From positions 372,001 to 436,000 of the forward strand of contig OY723256.1 in NCBI GenBank assembly GCA_963210315.1: DNA of 64,000 bases. Reading direction: 5' to 3'. Below are positions 21,683-31,393 of this stretch, piece by piece. Numbering within the stretch: the first letter of the stretch is position 1; every line of letters starts with the position of its first letter. The position numbers were made by a program, and so were the translations under genes. The notes beneath the pieces are model-generated. The model was not told the DNA's origin. It ran no database searches and saw nothing but the letters and a program-made list of their open reading frames with translations. This DNA comes from Rhynchopus euleeides. Taxonomy: Eukaryota; Euglenozoa; Diplonemea; Diplonemida; Diplonemidae.

Positions 21683-22843
21683 TCAGAATAGCGGTGGATT
21701 CGGCATTGCGTAGTCGATGGTGTACATCCGGGCCATGCTGTTGTACCCGCGGTGATCCTCTGTTATCAAGGGGGGTGGGTGGGGTGTGTGAGGGAACATG
21801 GGGGGGCGCGAGGGGTTGGATTATAATCTGGTTATCTGGTACATCTGCAACCTGCGCGAACTTGGCGCTGATGGCATGGAGTAGGTGGACGTGGACCCGA
21901 CGGTGACTCACCGGCGCTTTGTGGGTGCAGCATGCACCAAGCCCGGAATGAGCCAGTCGAAGGAAATGGCGTGGGAAACTCCTGTGCTCCGCCGTGTCCA
22001 ACGAGCAGCAGCCCCCCCCCCCCCCCCCGGGGAGCTGTCGGCGATGTGGGGGGCGGGGGTGTGTGGGACGACGGGGGGGGGTTTGCGAACGGCGCGTAGT
22101 GCGTGGTGTCCAGGCTGTCCGTGGGGTCGTCCAGATCCCGAGGGATCAATGCAGAACAACCCCAGCACACCCCAAGAAACCCAGATGAAGGAAGAGAGCC
22201 CGCGTCGAGCTCGATGTCGGCATCAAGGCGGATGGGGAAGAGCAGGTGTATGGTTCACGCCGAAACTTCCGATTAGCAAGTGGCTCATGAGCCGTCGTTG
22301 CTCTACTCTCCATTCTTAGAGGGGTCGGGTGCTCGCTAAACTCGGGGGGTGTGACCGACACTGTACAGTGTGTTCAGCTCAAACATCACTCAGCAAAAGC
22401 AATTCAACCGGGGTGCATCACAAAAGAGGGCAGGACATACGAGCACGCAGCATATTCCCAGCATCGCAGTTGAGAGGTGAATTCGCGGCGTGGTCTGTCA
22501 GGAGAAGGCGGATTGCCTGGCACACCGCAGAGATGGTCCACACTGGGGACCATGCGGTCTTCAGGATGTCGAGACAGATCTCACCCGTCTTGAAGGCAAC
22601 GTTGGGGTGGAAGATCTTCGTCTTGAAGGTGGCCATCACCGGCACCATGGGGTATTCCGAGGGCACCTGGATGTTCACGACGAAGGTGCCCCCTTCAAAC
22701 GGCGTCTCAGTTGGCCCTTTGATGTACGCCTCCCACTTCCGGTGGTCCGTCGGGTTGGGCACCAGCTTGATGCCACCGTTGTCGAAGATCCCGTTGTGCT
22801 TGTTGCACTCCTTCACTTCTCTGGAGAGGCGCGTCTCAGACAT
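21683..22843 (-). CDS. PEX4: Ubiquitin-conjugating enzyme E2, PEX4/UBC21 type (two exons)
   Basis: Exons 22843-22441 and 21759-21683, 159 aa, close to the 157 aa of plant PEX4/UBC21. UBC fold landmarks: FVVNIQVPSEYPMVPVMATF, the HPN motif (79-81, KIFHPNV), catalytic Cys90 in GEICLDILKTAWSPVWTI, and NSPLNCDAGNMLRA. The 681-nt intron (GTATGT/AACAG) restores the family C-terminus: LRA|QDHRGYNSMARMYTIDYA aligns without gap to the PEX4 pattern LRxGDVRGFNSMAxMYT, which independently proves the junction. PEX4 mono-ubiquitinates the import receptor PEX5 for its export from the peroxisome membrane, normally anchored by PEX22; no PEX22 is in the window. Other E2s of the same branch are possible but the tail favours PEX4. 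The intron contains a C17 run. Confidence 0.87.
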
Positions 22844-24499
22844 GGCGAATCACCCCAACAGGCCCCAGCAAAAGCTAAGTGTACTGACGGTGTAGAGAGC
22901 GGGGTGGTGATACGACTGGCTCCTCTCGCGTGGGAAGAGGGGGGGAGGCAGCGCCGAATCCCTGCAGAGGAGGCTGTGTTTTGCGGGGGTGGGGGTGGGG
23001 GGGGTGGAGGAGGGGAAAAAAACCCCCCCCCTTGCCCCCGAGGGGCCTGGCACGATTATCAAGCGCGATAGGGGGGAGGGGGGGATATAGGGGTATAGGG
23101 CACCCCTGGGGGGGTTTTCCGGGCAAACGCAGTAGCTCTTGGAGTTTTTTTTACCGAGTCTTTCGCAAGCCTCCCGGTGTGAGTGGGAGGGGGGGGGGGA
23201 GAAAGAGAAAGAGAAAGAGCGAGAGGGAGAGTGGTGGCAGGGGGTGGTGGTAGAATCACCCCCCCCCTCCCCCCCCTCCCCCTTCCCTCCTCTCCCCTCG
23301 CACTTATGTTCTTACACAACTGACATGAATAACAGTCACCCCCCCTCCCCCCCCCATTCCCCGCCCCTCCCTTCTCTTTCCACATGGGAGACCCATTTGT
23401 GCCGAAAAAAGATGGGCACCAAGGTACATACACTTCGGGAGGGGGAGGGGGGGGGAGGTGGGGGATTGTGCCAGCGTGTGTGTGGCAAAGGGAAAGCAGG
23501 GGTCTCTCATAACAGGGGTTCATGTTATCTCGTATGTCTGCGATACCCGCAGCGGTGCAAAAATATGCCCAAAAAAATGGGCATATCATTTCCCCGGAAA
23601 ACCTGTGCTGTGCCTGGTGTGGGCGCCAGTCCTGTGTTGACAGACAGTGTGTGGGGTGAGTGGGGTCGTAGCGAAGGAGAAGCGAGGTAAATCACAGAGC
23701 TAACTCCCCTTCACTCATTGGCCAGGAGGGGGGGCGGCGGGGGGGCTGGGGTGCAAGGGTGAAGCGGGCTCCGGTTCCTCGTGATGTGGCCTACAGGGGG
23801 AGGGGAGGGGGGGGCCACTGCACGATGCCAGTTCGCTAAACCGGGTTTGGCGCACAAACAGCGCCTTAAACTTGTTCCCCCCCAAGACAAAACACGCAAG
23901 GATGGAACGTACAGCATTCTGGGGATGGGGAGAGTTGACCTCGCCCTCACTCACACTCCGTGTCAGAAACTGTGCCACTTTTCTGGTGTTATCGACCCCC
24001 TGATATTTCGTGCCCTGTTCGTGCCCAAAAACCCGTTTGGGCCCCGTTTTTTGCGGCCCCCGTTTTCCCCGTTCCAGGAGCTCGTTGCCACGCAGTGGCG
24101 CAGAACGCACCCCAGAACACTCAATGCCGGGCTGGATACGGACAACTACTCTCCAGATTCGCTTGATTTTGCCCGTCGGTGGACCACCAGGGGTAACTTG
24201 AGAAGATCAGGTGGGCGGGGAAGCTGGGGCGGGGGCGGGTGAATCAACATTCAGGTTTCGGGCCCGGTGCCTGCGCGCATCCTGTCGTACTGTGGGGGGC
24301 GCAGCAGGTTTCTCCCATACTTTTCCAACGGGCTCTTCGCACGATGATATGTGCTCCACGAATAACAACACAACCAACTACAAGAAACCGCGCACTGGCC
24401 GGGGTAGAACTTGGTGGTCCAGGACCACGAACAGGTCCTGGGGCCATCTCATCACACCACCATCCACCATAGGGAAATGGACCTTGGGGTCTTGCGGAA
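22844..24499. other. Intergenic, no gene seen
   Basis: Upstream of PEX4. Rich in C/G and GA tracts (23200-23470). At 23984-24030 lies TGGTGTTATCGA followed by CTGATATTTCGTGCCC, a motif pair found again at 27047-27098, beyond the first satellite array. Confidence 0.45.
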
Positions 24500-24985
24500 A
24501 TGCCTCGACTCGTGGTCGAGGTTTCCGTGATCACCAGCGCGCAGCGCCGTGTGATCCCGAAGGATCTGCCCGTGGGCATGACTGCACAGCTTGTGCAGAC
24601 GACCCTCACAGAGGAGGGCTACCTCCCGTCCACTCCGGGATACCGGTTGCTGAAGCGGAACGACCTCTGGACGACAGAGTTTAAGGAGGTGGGTGAGGAG
24701 GTGCTCCCGTTCCTGCGGGAGAGCGACGTGGTGCTGGTGCAGTGCACCGAGCTGCCGAGCCCGTGGTCGCGGAAGGAGCTACGCCATAGGGTGTGCTCCC
24801 TGATCCGCAACGGGATGCCGTGCTGCAACATACCGGCTGCTCCGCAATACAGCAGCAATAACCCCAGACTGAGGCAAAAGGATATGCGGGTGGGGCGGGG
24901 AACGGTCGGCATCGTGTTCTCTTGCGCACACTGGGGGAGTTTGAGTCCCCCTGCCAAGGTTGCTCTCCCCACCTGTTTGACGTAG
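24500..24985 (+). CDS. Hypothetical ORF with a ubiquitin-like (beta-grasp) N-terminal half
   Basis: 161 codons from ATG 24500, ending just before array 1. Residues ~4-82 have the strand-helix-strand pattern of a beta-grasp domain: LVVEVSVITSAQRRVIPKDL, MTAQLVQTTLTEEGYLP, GYRLLKRNDLW, then FLRESDVVLVQCTE resembling the DGDxLxL turn. The remainder (WSRKELRHRVCSLIRNGMPC onward) is less protein-like and may be read-through of an unspliced end. It is the only plausible plus-strand host ORF besides the cyclase piece at 43.7 kb. No GTATG donor is present, so a link to that exon is speculative. The family is not recognised with certainty; a chance ORF cannot be excluded. Confidence 0.4.
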   Translation: MPRLVVEVSVITSAQRRVIPKDLPVGMTAQLVQTTLTEEGYLPSTPGYRLLKRNDLWTTEFKEVGEEVLPFLRESDVVLVQCTELPSPWSRKELRHRVCSLIRNGMPCCNIPAAPQYSSNNPRLRQKDMRVGRGTVGIVFSCAHWGSLSPPAKVALPTCLT

Positions 24986-25007
24986 ATCATATATCGGAAC
25001 CCTTTCC

Positions 25008-26827
25008 TGGTGTTGGCCCACCAACGTAGAGGTGTGGAAAATCCCGGGGCAACCTCGTAGAGGTGTGGAAAATATCGGGGCAACCTCGCAGAGATGTGGA
25101 AAATATCGGGGCAACCTCGCAGAGGTGTGGAAAATATCGGGGCAACCTCGTAGAGATGTGGAAAATATCGGGGCAACCTCGCAGAGGTGTGGAAAATATC
25201 GGGGCAACCTCGTAGAGGTGTGGAAAATATCGGGGCAACCTCGCAGAGGTGTGGAAAATGTCGGGGCAACCTCGTAGAGGTGTGGAAAATCCCGGGGCAA
25301 CCTCGCAGAGGTGTGGAAAATGTCGGGGCAACCTCGTAGAGGTGTGGAAAATATCGGGGCAACCTCGCAGAGGTGTGGAAAATGTCGGGGCAACCTCGTA
25401 GAGGTGTGGAAAATATCGGGGCAACCTCGTAGAGGTGTGGAAAATCCCGGGGCAACCTCGCAGAGGTGTGGAAAATGTCGGGGCAACCTCGTAGAGGTGT
25501 GGAAAATATCGGGGCAACCTCGTAGAGGTGTGGAAAATCCCGGGGCAACCTCGCAGAGGTGTGGAAAATCCCGGGGCAACCTCGCAGAGGTGTGGAAAAT
25601 ATCGGGGCAACCTCGTAGAGGTGTGGAAAATCCCGGGGCAACCTCGCAGAGGTGTGGAAAATGTCGGGGCAACCTCGCAGAGATGTGGAAAATATCGGGG
25701 CAACCTCGCAGAGGTGTGGAAAATGTCGGGGCAACCTCGTAGAGGTGTGGAAAATCCCGGGGCAACCTCGCAGAGGTGTGGAAAATGTCGGGGCAACCTC
25801 GTAGAGGTGTGGAAAATATCGGGGCAACCTCGCAGAGGTGTGGAAAATGTCGGGGCAACCTCGTAGAGGTGTGGAAAATATCGGGGCAACCTCGTAGAGG
25901 TGTGGAAAATCCCGGGGCAACCTCGCAGAGGTGTGGAAAATGTCGGGGCAACCTCGTAGAGGTGTGGAAAATATCGGGGCAACCTCGTAGAGGTGTGGAA
26001 AATCCCGGGGCAACCTCGCAGAGGTGTGGAAAATCCCGGGGCAACCTCGCAGAGGTGTGGAAAATATCGGGGCAACCTCGTAGAGGTGTGGAAAATCCCG
26101 GGGCAACCTCGCAGAGGTGTGGAAAATGTCGGGGCAACCTCGCAGAGATGTGGAAAATATCGGGGCAACCTCGCAGAGGTGTGGAAAATGTCGGGGCAAC
26201 CTCGTAGAGGTGTGGAAAATCCCGGGGCAACCTCGCAGAGGTGTGGAAAATGTCGGGGCAACCTCGTAGAGGTGTGGAAAATATCGGGGCAACCTCGCAG
26301 AGGTGTGGAAAATGTCGGGGCAACCTCGTAGAGGTGTGGAAAATATCGGGGCAACCTCGTAGAGGTGTGGAAAATCCCGGGGCAACCTCGCAGAGGTGTG
26401 GAAAATGTCGGGGCAACCTCGCAGAGATGTGGAAAATATCGGGGCAACCTCGCAGAGGTGTGGAAAATGTCGGGGCAACCTCGTAGAGGTGTGGAAAATC
26501 CCGGGGCAACCTCGCAGAGGTGTGGAAAATGTCGGGGCAACCTCGTAGAGGTGTGGAAAATATCGGGGCAACCTCGTAGAGGTGTGGAAAATCCCGGGGC
26601 AACCTCGCAGAGGTGTGGAAAATATCGGGGCAACCTCGTAGAGGTGTGGAAAATCCCGGGGCAACCTCGCAGAGGTGTGGAAAATGTCGGGGCAACCTCG
26701 CAGAGATGTGGAAAATATCGGGGCAACCTCGCAGAGGTGTGGAAAATGTCGGGGCAACCTCGTAGAGGTGTGGAAAATATCGGGGCAACCTCGTAGATGG
26801 TGTTATCTTTGGTGTTGGCCCACCAAC
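25008..26827. repeat. Satellite array 1: 57 units of 31 bp, bordered by an 18-bp direct repeat
   Basis: Units run 25026-26792, exactly 57 x 31 bp. Core blocks are GAGGTGTGGAAAAT and CGGGGCAACCTCG; units vary at three points (GTA/GCA, AGGT/AGAT, and AT, CC or GT before CGGGG). The order of variants repeats every 15 units (465 bp): for example blocks at 25311, 25776 and 26241, or 25528 and 25993. Both edges carry TGGTGTTGGCCCACCAAC (25008-25025 and 26810-26827), itself partly palindromic. The array is open on the minus strand in all three frames because 31 is 1 mod 3 and the unit lacks stops; no protein is called. Confidence 0.95.
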
Positions 26828-27005
26828 ACCAAAGAGAAACCCTCAGCGAGACGGCACTCCTTTAACGTCCTCCAGCCGACCTAAACAGGCCAGAACGGGA
26901 CAATACATGCCTGTCCGGGTCTATCCGGGCCGATACATGCACAAAATTCACGCGAAATTTGGGTGGTTCATGAAAACCACAGGCAATACGTGAAAAATCC
27001 CACCA

Positions 27006-27041
<36 letters not shown>

Positions 27042-30000
27042 CCACCCTGATATTTCGTGCCCCGTTCGTGCGAAGTTGCCCCTATTTCGATAACACCAAT
27101 TTTCTGTCCCATTATTTTTTTTTGCAAAGCGGGCCCGCTTTTGCTGCTGCCCACCAAATATCCACTGAGTACAAGTGACGCAGATGTTTTGACACACAAG
27201 CTGACACAAGAGCAAAAAATACAGAAAGCACACCCCCTTCCCCAAATGGCATTGTTAAACGACATCCCTCTTCGGTGCGAGGCTTGCCGTGCCCGACCAC
27301 CGCTTGCTCTCTGCCACCACAGGCCCCCCCACAAAACCCCCCCCCCCTGGTTCTCCAGGGTGGGCTTTGGTAGCCTTGAGGCATTGCATGACCCTGGCAT
27401 CCACACCATGCAAAACTTGCTGCTTTTTTTTGCCGAAAAAAAATAATGAATCGCACCAACAAGACCGGATGGAAAAGAGAGAGAGAGAGAGAGATATCTT
27501 GACGCCTTGCGTCGGCTGGAGCTTCAGAGGAGCCTCAACGCCAGCGGCAACGCTGCCAAGGCACTTTGAGAGATAATGAGAGACGGTGCAAATATTCTTT
27601 CAGGAACATTCACACTTTACGTATACGAGAGATGGAGAGAGAACTGTCAAGAGAAAGCGGGCCTTCTCACGTGCCGGGTTGCTTTGGATGGCGTTTTGCA
27701 CTGGCTGGGGCTTCAGAGGGGCAACAGCGCGCCAGGCGGCACGCTGTCAAGCGAGAGCGAGGGATACGTGTGAGGTGAGAGTGAGGGTATTCAACAAACC
27801 TTTTTTTTTGGGATGGGCCTTCTCGCTCAGGAGTGCAGAAAGGCGAGCCGCACTCACACACACAGAAGCGGGACAAAAAACTGACACAGTCTGACACAGA
27901 GCGAAGACCCCCACCCCCTTAGGGTAGATTGCTACGAGAGAACAGGGGAGGGTGTGGGGCGGGGGGGGAGGTCGCGCAAGGCAGCGGGAGCGATGCTCCC
28001 AGGATAGCACACTGCCCCACAACGAAGTAACATATGCGCTTCGAACCTGAAGGGGGTGCCCCCCCTGGATGAAGGCCACTCTGAGTGTGGGGGGGGGGGG
28101 GGGGGGTGGGGGGCGGGGCTCTCAGCGTTCTCAGGAGATGCCTCTCTCTCAAAACGTAATGGGTGAGACTGCAGAATGCAACTCCAAAAAAAATATCGAA
28201 ACTCCTACCACTGCTGAAACGGGGAGGGTGAGGGTGAGGGGGGGGGGGGGGCGGGGGTAGGGGGTAGATGCATGCGGTGTGCCCAATAATATCACCCCCC
28301 CCCCCCTGTGTGCTGTATCGATTATATCGAATGCCGCAAAGCTGATAGTCCGAAGACGACCCAGCTGTGTGGCGGACAGAAAAGGGTTGCCAGAAAGATA
28401 GCAAGGGGGGGGGGGGGGGGATCGGGGGGGTGGGAGGACCCGCATGGTGCATTGCGGGGAGTGGGGCCAGGCCAGGTGTTGGGGGGGTTGTGTGTGTGTT
28501 ATGGATTCCTCGTCATGGCCACACTCACCGCTCCCCACTCCCCCCCCCCGCAGATGTTACTCGCATTTTTTGACGATGGGGTGGCGTAAAAATCGAATAG
28601 AAGAAAAGGGCGTCATTATTGTGCGCCAAAACCCGGGCAAAGAACATACCTACCCAAAAGGGAACGTTGTGCGGTCAAGACAAGACGGGGATGCGGTGTG
28701 GAAGGAAATGTAAACGGAGAGTGCGTGTGCCTATTAAACCCCCCCCCCCCTCCCCGCTCGAACCCCAGCCTGGCTGGGGTTCGAGCTGGGCCGCAATGAC
28801 ATCGCGTCACCCCCCACCACCCTTCAGCTTGCCGTGATGTATAGGGCTTGTTTCATTTCATGTTCGGTGCATGTGCAGAGGGCGGCGCAGAATGATAGAC
28901 AAGGTGGGCGGGGGGGGGAAGGACAGCCTTGCCATCTGATAAATCGCCTATCCTGACGTGTCGTCGTTGAGGGGGTAATGTTTTTGAGCGGGGCAGTTCC
29001 TTCGCGGCTCAGACCGCACTCATTTTGATTATGTGGTGCCCGTTCTCCTCCTGGAGAGTTGGGAAAGCCTTCGTAACCCTTGGGGTGGGTTGTGCCTGCA
29101 GCGTAGGCTGCATCGTCAAGAGCAGATGCAGGTCCCCAGTGGAGTGCAGACTGCTAGAATCGCATGTGTATAATCATTATTGGGTGTCTAAATTTGGAGG
29201 CGTGTGGTTTTCGTTTTCCCGAACGGTGACTGCCGGGTGCCTGTGGTTTGCAGGGAAGGGCAGAGGACAGGGAATACCGCACAGAAAGCGGCCTTCCCTT
29301 AGTTGGTGTTCGAGAAAATCGAGCTGTTTGTTTTGTTTGCCAAGAAGACTTGGTGTTAGCTACTGTGCGCACAAGCGGAGAGAGAGAAAAAAATCGATGG
29401 CACAGCGGGGCTGCGCCACGACACGCCATGCCGGGACCCACTTCACAAACGGAACCCATTGTCCGCATGCGTGTTCGCGCTGACTCAAATACGTCCACTA
29501 GCCGGCAACAGGGCAGGTGGGGGTATGGGGGAGTAGGGTGTGAATCTGAAGAGCGGGGCAGGCCGAACACAGGAAGAAGAAGGGGGGGGTACATCCCGAG
29601 TTTCGGCGCTTTCAAAGGGCCCCGCCGTATCCGAGGGCCCCCCCCCCCCCCCGTCCTTCTGGGGTTGCGTTTAACTCTCTTTTGAATAACAGGAGGGGGG
29701 GGGCGGGGGTCTTCGGTTTCGGCAGGTTTTTTTTCGACAAAAAGTTCGACGATTGTCCACCTTTAAAAAAATAGGAGGGAATGCACCAATAAACGCACCA
29801 GTTTCGACACCGTAGCGAAGACCCACCGCGTAGAAAGAACAGAAATAACAATCTAATCCCAACAGGGTGAGAGGCAGCGATATCGTGTATAGCGTGAGTG
29901 TGTTTTGTATCAAAACATCCACTCACACGCGGTGATCATGTATATTTTGTGTGTGGCGCATATGCAACTTCCCTACACACAAACACATACTGCCGGTTGG

Positions 30001-31393
30001 GATGCGTGCAGTGGGTGTGCAGGGAAGCGCATCAGAGGGAAGGCGTGGCTGGTGGGGAGAGAGTGTGTGTGCACTCTCCACCACCATCCATCCTCTCTCT
30101 CGCCACGTAGAACAACAGTAAGCAATCAAAGCGACGTCAGAATAATAATAAAATTACAAAGAAGAACGCACGCACGGCAAGGATGGAAGATTGCCACATC
30201 GACAACCGCAACCCTCCCCCACCAAATGCAGTGCACGCCTGAGCCAATATAAAACGAACATCTACGGAAATCAACGATGTGGAAAAATACTTGTTTCCCG
30301 GCGATCCCTGAAGCGGGGCAAGCCGTTCGATCCGGAGGGAGGGATCCACAGGAGTAATATTGCTTGCTTGCTTGATAGGTTGTATTTTTTTTTGCGGATA
30401 TCATTATTCGGAGCAGCACACGGCGATGTGCTATAGGTTTTCTTCTCATATTCAGGCGAGAAAGAGATGGTTTTCAGGGGGGGGGGGGGAGGAAGAGAAT
30501 ATAAGAAGGTTCTTTTGCGAAGCGGGGGCGGGGGGGCAGGGAGGGGAGAAGCGAGCGTGGGGGGACGGGGGGTGGCAACCCTCCCCTCCCCCCCCCCCAC
30601 GGGGCCTTCGCTCTTGTGACATATCTCGTGACTGTGTGTGAAGACACAGATATGTCACATTGCATGCACACAGGTCGCCTTGTTCTCATTGAGTATCACC
30701 AATGGCATTCATCTGCTTTGAGGGAAGGCCCCGTCACATCCAAAACAAGGGGTTCTTTTCCACGGGGTTTTTTTTGATCTGATTTGCAGACGCAAAGGTT
30801 TCCCCCAGAAAACAAAAAAATAGTTCGGAATGGCCCGGCACTTCGCCTCGCCCCTCCCACCGGTCCCACCGGGGGGGGAAGCGCACGTCCTGTGATCCGC
30901 GGCTCCCACGGAAAACAGAGGGGTTCAGTTCGCTGCAAATCGCAAAAGGTTAAAAAAATAGAGGGGCGGGGAGGAAGGGACGGAGGGAATATGACTTTGC
31001 ATGGCCATGGCAGCTCGTTATGGACCTGCCTGTTAAGCACACGCGGAATACTGTTCTTTTTCCCAGGACTGTGGGGGTGCGTTTTCGTCTCGCGGCATTT
31101 CTTTTTGGGGGTCTTCGCTGGTCGACAAACTTCGACAAACTTCGTCGTTCGTCACATAATTAGGAAAACGGCTGTTTCAGGGGGTTTTTCACCGAAGACG
31201 GCAGTGTTCTGACGACGACGACAGGGGTCTTCGACAAAAACTTCGTCAGCGAAGACCCCCCCCCAAAAATGAATTAAAAACCGGTTTTTCGGGGATTCTC
31301 GCTGTTCGTCACCTGTCGTTAAATTTCGACAAAATTCGACAATTTTCACCTAAACCGACGGAAAATGCACCAAAATGCACCACCCACAGCCTG
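26828..31393. other. 4.6-kb gene-poor stretch between arrays 1 and 2
   Basis: No gene recognised on either strand. Contents: an AATAAA that runs straight into an A30 tract (27005-27037); a motif pair CTGATATTTCGTG / TCGATAACACCA (27047-27098) shared with 23984-24030; a perfect 31-bp palindrome at 28756-28786; an 11-bp-arm hairpin at 30616-30656 (GTGACATATCT and complement); a hairpin GGGGTCTTCG/CGAAGACCCC at 31224-31259; and many long G or C runs. Confidence 0.5.
28756..28786. repeat. Perfect 31-bp palindrome
   Basis: GCTCGAACCCCAGCC, one T, then its exact reverse complement. It would form a 15-bp stem with a single-base loop, or a cruciform. Confidence 0.9.

Noticed and set aside
24619-26788. 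Three overlapping 579-712-codon minus-strand ORFs over array 1
   Set aside because: Same period-31 effect; the reading is tandem satellite, not protein.
28756-28786. tRNA gene, from a GGTTCGAGC box-B-like string
   Set aside because: The string is half of a perfect palindrome; no acceptor stem, box A or anticodon arm can be placed around it. No tRNA was found elsewhere.
29025-29483. 152-codon plus-strand ORF
   Set aside because: No recognisable domain, overlaps a minus-strand ORF of the same size, and lies in a gene-poor repeat region.
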